DNA of 42,038 nucleotides from Bradyrhizobium sp. GTDB taxonomy: Bacteria; Pseudomonadota; Alphaproteobacteria; Rhizobiales; Xanthobacteraceae. The number at the start of each line of letters is the position of its first letter. Positions within the stretch are counted from its first letter, which is position 1. The stretch covers positions 1 to 42,038 of the forward strand of contig JAQGKC010000010.1 in the NCBI GenBank assembly GCA_028290305.1, in the 5' to 3' direction. The position numbers and the translations under genes were made by a program. The notes beneath the pieces were generated by a model. The model searched no databases, was not told the origin of the DNA, and saw only the letters and a program-made list of their open reading frames with translations. Shown here piece by piece: positions 32,623 to 39,926 of this stretch.

Positions 32623-34002
32623 CTATCGCGCCTCACCGTTCGGAGACCCTCTCGCCGCCAGCACCATCCGGCGGTGATGAATCAGATTATCGAGCCGATG
32701 CGCCGCCGCGATTAGCGCCGAGCTGTCCGACGCGCCCTCCTCACGGTCGGCGGATCTCATGAGCTCGGCGCGGAGGATGGCGTCGACTTCATCCTCGATT
32801 GCCGCGAGCTCGGTTTCGTTGTCGATTTTTCGTATCCGCCCCGGCAGACCGCAAAGCGTATCCAGTGCGGTTTGCGCGCTGTCGATCGGCCGAACCCCGA
32901 GAAAGCGCCACGCCGCGGCGAACACCGATGCCATGGCGCCGAGCACCATCGGCGTCAGATAGATCGCGTTGCCGTATCGGTCCATGAAGCTTTCCTGGGT
33001 GCCGTTATAGAATGCCGCGGCTCCCGGATGCGCCGGAAGGTAGGCGTCGGCATCGGTGTCGGCCGGCGCGATTCCCGCAAGCAGTGGTTGCTCGCCGACG
33101 AGGTCCCTGCGGACGCTCATGAGCTTCCTGGTGAGGTCGGCGACCACAGTCGAACTGAGACGCTTGTTTGCCACCAGATAATACGCAACTCTCAACGTGG
33201 TTACGTCATCATCCGGAACGGCCGGCGCGCCCCGCAACGTGCCTTTCGGAATATCGAAGCTTTCGTAAGGTCCCTTGGCATCGGCGATCGCGCCGGCGGA
33301 ATCGATCGGGATCAGGATCGGCGACAAATTCGGGCCTTCGCGAAACAGGCTCTTCACCAGCGACAGATATTTCTCGGTCAGCGGCACCACCAGCAAGAGC
33401 GCGCTGACTTCCTTTGCCTGCACGGCGCGGCGAGCATCCAGGGGTGCGATGTCCTTGAAGGTGACGTTGGCGCGGCCGAGGTCATATTCCTTCTTCAGCG
33501 CCTCGACGACGCCATGATTGATTTCGCCTCCGACCACGCCGCCGGTATGATCGCGCAGCTTCGCGATGCTGGAAATGGGCGATCCCGGCGGCGCCAGGAT
33601 CATCACAACGCCATGGGTCGTTATCGCTACGGCTCGTGCCTGCTGGAGATCGCCGACGTCTGCCCGGACCACGGCAAGATCGGCGTTGCCCGCGGCGAAT
33701 GCCTTGGCCGCATCGAGCACGCTGCCGGTGTTCTCCACCTTGAGCCTGACAGTAGAATCGGTGGTGGCCAGGCGGCCAGCGATCAGCGTCGCGATCTGCT
33801 TTGCCTCACCGTCGAGCGAGCCCACCGCGATGGTCAGCGTCGTCGGCCGCTCGTACCAGCGATACGATATCAGGCCCGCGCCCGCGACGATACAAACCAC
33901 ACCCGCCAGCAGGATGGCGCGAACCCAAAGCGGCAAGGCAATCTGCAAGGTTTTCATGGAAATCCAGCGTGGAATCGATCCTGACGCAATATTGTCAGAC
34001 AT
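32623..34002 (-). CDS. Membrane-anchored TAXI-type solute-binding protein (second copy)
   Basis: A 459-residue paralogue in layout of the protein at 12533: TM1 at about 27-48, a TAXI binding domain (LTIAVGSLDGEAKQIATLIA, ADLAVVRADVGDLQQA), the block YLPAHPGAAAFYNGTQESFM, TM2 (IYLTPMVLGAMASVFAAAWRF) and a charged helical cytoplasmic tail. Sequence identity to the other copy looks modest, so it is an old duplication or separate acquisition. There is no TRAP permease nearby. The start at 34002 has AGGTGA upstream; GTG at 34009-34011 is another possibility. It sits just upstream of the M81 peptidase, a context suggesting peptide or amide sensing (inference). Confidence 0.82.
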   Translation of the reverse strand: MSDNIASGSIPRWISMKTLQIALPLWVRAILLAGVVCIVAGAGLISYRWYERPTTLTIAVGSLDGEAKQIATLIAGRLATTDSTVRLKVENTGSVLDAAKAFAAGNADLAVVRADVGDLQQARAVAITTHGVVMILAPPGSPISSIAKLRDHTGGVVGGEINHGVVEALKKEYDLGRANVTFKDIAPLDARRAVQAKEVSALLLVVPLTEKYLSLVKSLFREGPNLSPILIPIDSAGAIADAKGPYESFDIPKGTLRGAPAVPDDDVTTLRVAYYLVANKRLSSTVVADLTRKLMSVRRDLVGEQPLLAGIAPADTDADAYLPAHPGAAAFYNGTQESFMDRYGNAIYLTPMVLGAMASVFAAAWRFLGVRPIDSAQTALDTLCGLPGRIRKIDNETELAAIEDEVDAILRAELMRSADREEGASDSSALIAAAHRLDNLIHHRRMVLAARGSPNGEAR

Positions 34003-34491
34003 CGGTATCACCTGACTACGCCTTGGTTCGAAACATCCGGATTACGAATCGGACACACGCGGCCTGGATTGCCCTGCCCGGCGTTGTCGGTGGCGGCGGG
34101 ACGATGCCTGCCCCGGCTTTGGTTGCGGAGACTGCGCGTGAAGTGACGTGGCGTGTCCGGCGACCGCAGCGCAGATGGGTGCGCATCCGGATAAAAGACC
34201 ACGACAGGCCATGATACCTCGACCACGACATCGTTTTCATCGAAACCTCCATCATCCGTACAGGGATTGGTGGGGCGTGACGAATGCGCCGTTCGATACG
34301 GTCTGATTACAAATTGGAAAGCACACGGCGTGTGCATTGTCGGCACGAGCGCACTGTTAACACGCGCGCATTGTCGGCATGCGTCGTGGTCGCGAGAAAA
34401 CCTGACACTCGTTCATCGGCATTAAACCTGAGTAATGCACCGAACCGATTGCTCCGTGGCCACCTCCAACACGCGTTAGGAGGTGAACATC
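34003..34491. other. Gene-free stretch before the Trp/His-rich secreted protein
   Basis: No frame here is convincing. A minus-strand frame ending near 34016 has GGAGG before an internal ATG but a composition unlike a real protein (Arg/Ser/Thr-rich). The stretch holds a palindrome and a direct repeat at 34321-34379, and should hold promoters for both flanking genes. Confidence 0.5.
34321..34379. promoter_or_regulatory. Palindrome plus direct repeat upstream of a secreted protein
   Basis: GCACACGGCGTGTGC (34321-34335) is a perfect 6-3-6 palindrome. GCATTGTCGGCA occurs twice, at 34334-34345 and 34368-34379, 34 bases apart (about three helical turns). Together they look like regulator sites 110-170 bases before the gene at 34492. 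Confidence 0.5.
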
Positions 34492-34770
34492 ATGAAACTT
34501 GTTTCTGTACTTGTCGGTCTCGCCGCACTTGGCGGCGTTGCACTCTCTACCGGAGCCGCGTCTGCGATGCCCTACACCATTCCAGGCCAGGCCTCGCAGG
34601 CTTCCAACGTTCAACAGAGCGCTTACGTCTGTAACGAATGGGGCCATTGCTGGCATCGCCCGGGCTATGGCGACGGTTACTACCACCCGCATTACTATGG
34701 TGGTTGGGGCTGGCACCGTGGCTGGGGAGGATATGGCTGGCACCGTTGGCATCACTGGCACCAGTGGTAA
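34492..34770 (+). CDS. Secreted Gly/Trp/His/Tyr-rich small protein
   Basis: A 92-residue protein with a signal peptide (MKLVSVLVGLAALGGVALST, cut near ASA), a short Gln/Ser region and CNEWGHCWHRPGYGDGYY. The C-terminus is dense in Trp, His, Gly and Tyr, ending WHRWHHWHQW. AGGAGGT sits 7 bases before the ATG, a near-ideal ribosome-binding site. A UUCG-loop terminator follows. Such short aromatic, His-rich secreted proteins recur in Bradyrhizobium and have no assigned function; metal binding is possible. Confidence 0.8.
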   Translation: MKLVSVLVGLAALGGVALSTGAASAMPYTIPGQASQASNVQQSAYVCNEWGHCWHRPGYGDGYYHPHYYGGWGWHRGWGGYGWHRWHHWHQW

Positions 34771-34775
34771 CGCAG

Positions 34776-34804
34776 AGAAAGGGGCTTCGGCCCCTTTCTT
34801 TTTT
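34776..34804 (+). terminator. Rho-independent terminator with TTCG tetraloop
   Basis: AGAAAGGGGC (34776-34785) pairs with GCCCCTTTCT (34790-34799) around a TTCG tetraloop, followed by TTTTT. It lies five bases after the stop of the secreted protein gene and is a textbook terminator. Confidence 0.95.
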
Positions 34805-34850
34805 GCAGATCGCAGGGCTCCATCGCGGAGCGCATTGCGCCCTCGAAAAC

Positions 34851-34885
34851 TAGGCGGCGGATTACGCTGCGCGAATCCGCCCTAC
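34851..34885. repeat. Intergenic palindromic repeat (REP-like)
   Basis: GGCGGATT (34856-34863) pairs with AATCCGCC (34874-34881) around ACGCTGCGCG, with flanking TAGG/CCTA. This GGCGGATTACGC...AATCCGCCCTA pattern is a widespread intergenic palindrome in many Proteobacteria. No gene is associated. Confidence 0.65.
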
Positions 34886-35108
34886 AGCCACACCCATGAC
34901 ATTTGCTCATTGATCCCATAAGCAAAGCGTGGATCGACTCAATTGAATGATGATTGTCATACTACGAACTGGCCGTACAGCAGCGCATTTCAACCTTCCG
35001 CGCGCGCAAAACGAGAATTGCTTTGCTATTTTTCAACGCCGATGGCGCGGCAATCCCCAGCATCCCATGTCGGCTTTGGGGGGACGAAGTCAAACCAGAG
35101 AGACGAAG

Positions 35109-35405
35109 ATGAGACAGGTCTTGAAGATGGCCGCCGCACCCGTGACGGGATTGTTCGCGCTGGCCTTTATCGCAATGATGCCCACCGCGGCGAGCGCGGC
35201 CCAGAACGAATATTGCCGCACCGACGTCAGCTCCGCGATGCGAAGCTGCAGCTTTTCCAGCATGGAGCAATGTCAGGCGATGTCGTCCGGCCGCGGCGGT
35301 ACGTGTGCGCGCGACCCGTTCTTCGCCGACACCAGCAACGCGCTGGCTTATGTACCGAAGCACCTTCATTTAAAGAGCGCGAAGAAGCCGGTTGCGAACC
35401 AGTAA
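35109..35405 (+). CDS. DUF3551-type secreted protein, first of a tandem pair
   Basis: A 98-residue protein: signal peptide (MRQVLKMAAAPVTGLFALAF, cut near ASA), then the DUF3551 core NEYCRTDVSSAMRSCSFSSM, EQCQAMSSGRGGTCARDPFF with four cysteines, and a Lys/Ala tail ending KKPVANQ. The start at 35109 is chosen for the signal peptide; the ribosome-binding site is GAGAG-like. The 35846 protein is a clear paralogue, sharing the cysteines, the MEQCQA block and KKPVANQ. DUF3551 proteins are small periplasmic proteins seen mainly in Bradyrhizobium; function unknown. Confidence 0.85.
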   Translation: MRQVLKMAAAPVTGLFALAFIAMMPTAASAAQNEYCRTDVSSAMRSCSFSSMEQCQAMSSGRGGTCARDPFFADTSNALAYVPKHLHLKSAKKPVANQ

Positions 35406-35446
35406 GGTCGTATCGTTACTTCTGTGGAATTTGGATTTTTGCGGCC

Positions 35447-35477
35447 GTGACCTCTGAAATCGGATTTCAGAGGCCAC
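35447..35477. terminator. Hairpin after the first DUF3551 gene
   Basis: GTG-A-CCTCTGAAAT pairs with ATTTCAGAGG-C-CAC around CGG, a long near-perfect stem without a clear T-run after it on the plus strand; upstream bases read ATTTTTGC. The hairpin core GAAATCGGATTTC recurs after the second DUF3551 gene (36196-36207), so it belongs to the duplicated unit. Confidence 0.6.
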
Positions 35478-35519
35478 GACTGCTGAGCGTGTAGCCAGAA
35501 ATGTATCCGCCACGGAGCG

Positions 35520-35550
35520 AGGCAATCCAGCAGTTAACGCTGGATTGCCT
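35520..35550. repeat. Perfect 12-bp hairpin, intergenic REP-like element
   Basis: AGGCAATCCAGC (35520-35531) pairs perfectly with GCTGGATTGCCT (35539-35550) around AGTTAAC. The following CGCTTTGCTCCTCGTAATGA resembles a repeat commonly scattered in Bradyrhizobium intergenic DNA (recollection). It separates the two DUF3551 copies. Confidence 0.65.
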
Positions 35551-35622
35551 GGTCGCTTTGCTCCTCGTAATGACGGGAAGCAGAGGGCCGAAGGGAGAAA
35601 TTCGGACAGAATCAAGCATCAT

Positions 35623-35668
35623 ATGATCGTCGCATGACAGCCATGATGATCATCGCATGACAGTCATG
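35623..35668. repeat. 23-bp tandem repeat before the second DUF3551 gene
   Basis: Two adjoining 23-base units (35623-35645 and 35646-35668) differ at only two positions. Each contains TCGCATGACAG followed by CATG or TCATG. The second unit holds the perfect odd palindrome CATGACAGTCATG. A related ATGAATGATGAT element follows at about 35673 and also occurs before the first DUF3551 gene at about 34944. Confidence 0.85.
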
Positions 35669-35845
35669 TGAAAATGAATGATGATCATCCTGCAATATAG
35701 TCTCGACGCGGTGCATTTCGGTCTTTTTTTGAGTGCCAGAGGGAAATTCCTTCACTTTTTTTTTATGTCGATGGCGCGGCGATTTCCGACATCCCATGTG
35801 AGTTGTGGGGCTGAACCAACACAGAGAGAACAAGAGAACAACAAG

Positions 35846-36145
35846 ATGAAACAGGTTTTGATAATGACTGCTGCGCCCGCGACGGCGATGTTCGCGCTGG
35901 CGTTTCTCACAATGGCAACGCCTGCGTCGGCGGCCGAATTCTGCCGCCAGGACGCTACTTCCGGAATGCGCGGCTGCGGCTATGTGAGCATGGAGCAATG
36001 TCAGGCATCGTCGTCCGGTATTGGCGGCACTTGTTACCGTGATCCATACCTGGCCGCGACCAACAATCCGAGCAACGCCCTTGCTTCTGCATCCAAGCAC
36101 CCTCATTCGAAGAGCGTGGTGAAGAAGCCGGTTGCGAACCAGTAA
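35846..36145 (+). CDS. DUF3551-type secreted protein, second of a tandem pair
   Basis: The 99-residue paralogue: MKQVLIMTAAPATAMFALAF signal peptide, AEFCRQDATSGMRGCGYVSM, EQCQASSSGIGGTCYRDPYL, tail ending VVKKPVANQ. The four cysteines match those of the 35109 copy. The start at 35846 is set by the signal peptide and alignment with the sister. The upstream 160 bases, including an unused ATG-rich stretch and the TCCCATG block, are also similar to the sister's, so the whole unit was duplicated. A strong terminator follows. Confidence 0.85.
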   Translation: MKQVLIMTAAPATAMFALAFLTMATPASAAEFCRQDATSGMRGCGYVSMEQCQASSSGIGGTCYRDPYLAATNNPSNALASASKHPHSKSVVKKPVANQ

Positions 36146-36180
36146 GATCGCATCGTCGCTTAGGTAGAATTACGTTTTTG

Positions 36181-36228
36181 CGGCCGCGGCCCTTGAAATC
36201 GGATTTCAAAGACCGCGGCCGTCTTTTT
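36181..36228 (+). terminator. Long hairpin terminator after the second DUF3551 gene
   Basis: CGGCCGCGG (36181-36189) and TTGAAAT (36193-36199) pair with ATTTCAA (36203-36209) and CCGCGGCCG (36213-36221), with small internal mismatches, followed by TCTTTTTGG. It lies about 35 bases beyond the stop codon. Confidence 0.88.
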
Positions 36229-36252
36229 GGAAGAACGTTTACGAGCCGCAGA

Positions 36253-37305
36253 TCACTGCTGCTTTTCCCAGAACGACAACAGGCCCTGCGACGCCGAGCC
36301 TCCGATCACGCAGGGGATGCCGACCGCGACCTGTCCGAGCGCCGCCGCCGAGACGCAACCCAGCGCCACTGCGCCGACGCCGATCTGGCCCCAGAAGTCG
36401 AGGTTGCGCCTGCTGTCGGAGCCCTTGGTCTTGAGCTCGTCGACGGCGGCGAGCGCATCCTTGCGCACGCCGGCGAGTTGCACCGTGTCGGCGGCTTCGA
36501 TCACTTCGCCGAGCGGCGCCTTGACGTCGGCCGGCGCTTGCGCGAGCTGGCTGCGGAGAAATTCACGCAGTTCCGCGTCGCGCACCGCATAGCTCGCGAG
36601 CGTATAGCGCGCCATGCTGCCGACGGTCAGCTTGTCGATGGTGTCACGGCTCTTGCTCCAGGGCAGCATCGAGATGATCCGCTCGACCGGAAGGTGCGAG
36701 CCGGTGGCGAAATAATATCCCCACAGCGTATCCAGGAGATCCTGGCTGTTCGCAAACGTGACATTTGTGTTCACCTTCTTCTCATCCTTGGCAAAGGGAT
36801 TATGCGTGAACGCGACGCGCAACTTGTCGAACATGCCGGGTCTTGCATCTTCCAACGGAATGTTCGCCAAGGTCGGCAGCTTGCCGGCGAGATAGTCGTC
36901 GATCATCACCTGCCGTCCCGGCATCCGGGGTGCGATCCGGCGCAACAGATTGCGCCAGTCGGGCAGTCCGGAATAGGCAATGGCGCGGACGATCACCCAT
37001 TCGTCTTCCGGCGGCGCCGGAAAGAAACTGGTGACGAGTTGCTCGGCCTTGGCGGGGTTGGATCCGATCGCGCCGGCGATGAAGCCGAGATAGATGCCGG
37101 CATTCTCCGGCTCCTTGAAGGTCTGCGCGTGAAACAAGACGCGCACCGCCGCCGGCACATGGGCATAGTCCGGCTTCGCGCGGTAGTTATAGATCCATCG
37201 CTGCACCACGGCGAGCGAAGCGTTCGGGTCGATCTCCGGCGGGATCGCGGCCTCCGCGGGCTGGATCAGCAAGAACAAGGTAGTGACGAAGGCTACGTAA
37301 CGCAT
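36253..37305 (-). CDS. Exported protein of unknown function, 350 residues
   Basis: The protein has a signal peptide (MRYVAFVTTLFLLIQPAEAA) and a long helical mature part. Visible segments include PNASLAVVQRWIYNYRAKPD, AGIYLGFIAGAIGSNPAKAE, QDLLDTLWGYYFATGSHLPV and TVGSMARYTLASYAVRDAEL. A Gly/Ala/Val-rich hydrophobic segment near the C-terminus (VGAVALGCVSAAALGQVAVG) may be a second membrane-embedded or lipobox-like region. GGAG is 7 bases before the ATG. The repeating helical hairpins suggest a periplasmic scaffold, but I recognise no named family. It is divergent from the BamA-like gene, with 236 bases between. Confidence 0.75.
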   Translation of the reverse strand: MRYVAFVTTLFLLIQPAEAAIPPEIDPNASLAVVQRWIYNYRAKPDYAHVPAAVRVLFHAQTFKEPENAGIYLGFIAGAIGSNPAKAEQLVTSFFPAPPEDEWVIVRAIAYSGLPDWRNLLRRIAPRMPGRQVMIDDYLAGKLPTLANIPLEDARPGMFDKLRVAFTHNPFAKDEKKVNTNVTFANSQDLLDTLWGYYFATGSHLPVERIISMLPWSKSRDTIDKLTVGSMARYTLASYAVRDAELREFLRSQLAQAPADVKAPLGEVIEAADTVQLAGVRKDALAAVDELKTKGSDSRRNLDFWGQIGVGAVALGCVSAAALGQVAVGIPCVIGGSASQGLLSFWEKQQ

Positions 37306-37541
37306 GTGATGCTCCAGCGAAGCGTTCTCGCATGCGACGGTCGCTACGCGAACGTTCCGGCATTTCAGCTAGCGGGCATTTAGAGCGGCACTAGGACGAA
37401 TCTTAGGACGAGCGGTTCTCAGCGGCGTCGAAATTGTGGCGGCGTTAATGATTGGCCCGCAACTCACCTTGGCTCCGACATTTTTTTGCCTGCGCCAGGC
37501 AGTTCAATCCTCTCCCGTGAAGTATGGGACAGGCGGGAGTT

Positions 37542-39899
37542 ATGAGTAAACCCGTGGTGGCCGCACCAAGCCGCTGGTCGCTGGTCGCAGGCGCGCTGCT
37601 CGCCGCAATGCTCGCGCTGACTTCCTCAGCCAATGGCGCCAGCGACGTCAGCGCGCAGGCCCGCGACGCCATCACTGTCGAAGGCAATCACCGCATCGAT
37701 GCCGACACCGTCCGCTCGTATTTCCGTGCTACGCCCGACGGACGCTTCGATACCGCGTCACTCGACGCCGCACTGAAAGCGCTGATCGCAACCAACCTGT
37801 TCGATAACGTCAAGATCGACCATGCCGGCGAGCGGCTGGTCGTGCACCTGACCGAAGCGAAAGTGCTCGATCGCGTTGCCTTCGAAGGCAACAAGAAGAT
37901 AAAGGACACCGAGCTCGAGGCGGTCGTCGAATCCAAGGCGCGCGGCACGCTGCAACGCGCGACGGTGCAGTCCGACGTCAACCGCATCATCGAATCCTAC
38001 CGGCATTCCGGCCACGACGATGTCGGCGTGGCGCCCAAGATCATCGACCGGGGCAACGATCGCGTCACCCTCGTCTATGAAATAACGGAGGGAGCCAAGA
38101 CCACCGTGCGGCAAATCAACTTTGTCGGCAATCAGGTCTTCAGCAAGCGGCAGCTCGCCGCCGTGATCAAGACTTCCGCCACCAACATGCTGAGCTTCCT
38201 GACCGGCGGCGACGTCTACGATCCCGACCGTGTCGCGGCAGATCGCGAGCAGTTGCGGCAGTATTATCGCGGCAAGGGCTATGCCGACGCCAGCGTGACC
38301 GCAGCGAACGCCGAATACGATCCCGCAACCAAGGGCTTTACGCTGACATATTCGATCGACGAAGGCCCGCTGTATCATTTCGGCGACATCAGTTTGGTCT
38401 GCAATGTGCCGGGAGTGGATTCCGAAAAGCTTCGCCGCCTGCTGCTGATCAAGACAGGTGCCGTGTTCGACGGCAATGTGCTGGACAAGACCACGGAAAT
38501 AGTCGGGATCGAGCTCGCCAAGCTCGGTTTCCCCTTCGCACAGGCCACGGTCCGCACCACGCGCGATGCGGATGCGCGGCGCATGGATATCGCGCTGGTG
38601 ATCGATCAGGGACCGCGCACCTATGTCGAGCGCATCGAGATCCACGGCAATATGCGGACCCGTGATTACGTGATCCGGCGTGAATTCGATATCGCCGAAG
38701 GCGACGCCTACAACAAGGCGCTGATCGATCGCGCCGAACGGCGGCTCAGGAATTTGAATTATTTCAAGACCGTCAAGATATCGGCGAAACCTGGCTCGAG
38801 CGCAGATCACGTCATACTCGATGTTGAACTCGTCGAACAATCGACCGGCGATTTCAGCATCTCCGGCGGCTATTCGACCACCGACGGCCTTCTCTCCGAG
38901 GTCAAGGTGGGCGACAGCAATTTCCTGGGCACCGGCCAGACGGTGAAGGCTTCGGTGAGTTACGGCCAATACGCCAAGGGCGCCGATCTGTCGGCCTCCG
39001 AGCCCTATTTCCTCGGCACGCGTATTTCAGCGGGCGTCGACATCTTCGCCAAGCAGACCGATGCGAGCAGCTACCAATCCTATGGCAGCGATATCTACGG
39101 CGCGACCTTTTCGCTCGGAATGCCGATCAATGAGCAGGTTACCACGCAATTGCACTATTCGATCTCCCAGCAGACCGTCACGCTTGATCCGGCCTCGCTC
39201 GCGGCGGCTCCCTCGCTGGCGATCCAACAGGCGGCACTCGCAGGGCCGCAATGGGTTTCCGTCGTCGGCGACACGACCAGCTACAATACGCTCGACAACC
39301 CCAAAAATCCGACCAACGGCATCAGCGCGCGAGTCACGCAGGATCTGGCGGGACTCGGCGGCGACGTCAATTTCCTGCGCACCACCGAAGACGTGCGTTA
39401 CTATCAGTCGCTCAACAGCGACCTCACCGGCATGGTGCGTGCGCAAGGAGGCTACATCACCAGCTATGGCGGCCAGCAGGTGCCGCTGATCGACAGCTTC
39501 TTCGGAGGTCCCCAGCTGGTGCGGGGATTTGCGCCTAACGGATTCGGACCGCGCGATCTCACCCCCGGCACCACGATGGATAATGTCGGCGGCAGCACGT
39601 ATTGGGCAACGACTGCGGAGCTGCAAAGCGCGATCCCCGGCGTGCCGCAGGAATACGGGCTGAAGGCATCGGCCTTCGTCGATGCCGGGAGTGTGTTTCA
39701 TTACTCGGGGCCGACAGCGTTTCCAGGCTCGACGCAATCGATGCAGGTGGCCAACGCCAACATCCTGCGCTCGTCCGTCGGCGTCGGCCTGACCTGGGCC
39801 TCGCCGTTCGGCGCGCTGAGCGTGAGCTACGCCGTGCCGGTGACAAAAGCCGCCTACGACGTGGTGCAGCCGTTCGGCTTCACCGCCGGAGGGTTTTGA
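37542..39899 (+). CDS. BamA-like Omp85 outer-membrane assembly protein
   Basis: About 785 residues: signal peptide near 18-40, then successive POTRA domains through about 390 (ITVEGNHRIDADTVRSYF, RVAFEGNKKIKDTELEAVVE, IDRGNDRVTLVYEITEGAKT, RIEIHGNMRTRDYVIRREF). A C-terminal 16-strand barrel follows with FFGGPQLVRGFAPNGFGPRD, carrying the Omp85 VRGF motif, and a terminal Phe (GFTAGGF). Omp85 proteins insert beta-barrels in the outer membrane. The usual neighbours (rseP, lpxD, fabZ, lpxA) are missing, so this is probably an accessory paralogue. The start is ambiguous: ATG at 37542 has GGGAG very close; an in-frame ATG at 37524 has no better site. Confidence 0.9.
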   Translation: MSKPVVAAPSRWSLVAGALLAAMLALTSSANGASDVSAQARDAITVEGNHRIDADTVRSYFRATPDGRFDTASLDAALKALIATNLFDNVKIDHAGERLVVHLTEAKVLDRVAFEGNKKIKDTELEAVVESKARGTLQRATVQSDVNRIIESYRHSGHDDVGVAPKIIDRGNDRVTLVYEITEGAKTTVRQINFVGNQVFSKRQLAAVIKTSATNMLSFLTGGDVYDPDRVAADREQLRQYYRGKGYADASVTAANAEYDPATKGFTLTYSIDEGPLYHFGDISLVCNVPGVDSEKLRRLLLIKTGAVFDGNVLDKTTEIVGIELAKLGFPFAQATVRTTRDADARRMDIALVIDQGPRTYVERIEIHGNMRTRDYVIRREFDIAEGDAYNKALIDRAERRLRNLNYFKTVKISAKPGSSADHVILDVELVEQSTGDFSISGGYSTTDGLLSEVKVGDSNFLGTGQTVKASVSYGQYAKGADLSASEPYFLGTRISAGVDIFAKQTDASSYQSYGSDIYGATFSLGMPINEQVTTQLHYSISQQTVTLDPASLAAAPSLAIQQAALAGPQWVSVVGDTTSYNTLDNPKNPTNGISARVTQDLAGLGGDVNFLRTTEDVRYYQSLNSDLTGMVRAQGGYITSYGGQQVPLIDSFFGGPQLVRGFAPNGFGPRDLTPGTTMDNVGGSTYWATTAELQSAIPGVPQEYGLKASAFVDAGSVFHYSGPTAFPGSTQSMQVANANILRSSVGVGLTWASPFGALSVSYAVPVTKAAYDVVQPFGFTAGGF

Positions 39900-39926
39900 A
39901 CAAATGTGCGGCTGAACGCCGGTTGT

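Noticed and set aside
32872..33984. Plus-strand frame of 370 codons
   Set aside because: Antisense to the second TAXI-type gene.
34008..34346. Minus-strand frames in the gap before the gene at 34492
   Set aside because: One has a GGAGG-ATG start, but neither frame has natural composition or a recognisable domain.
36178..37383. Plus-strand frame of 401 codons
   Set aside because: Antisense to the exported protein at 36253-37305, which has a signal peptide and good ribosome site.
37758..38969. Minus-strand frame of 403 codons
   Set aside because: Antisense to the BamA-like gene; no signature and wrong composition.
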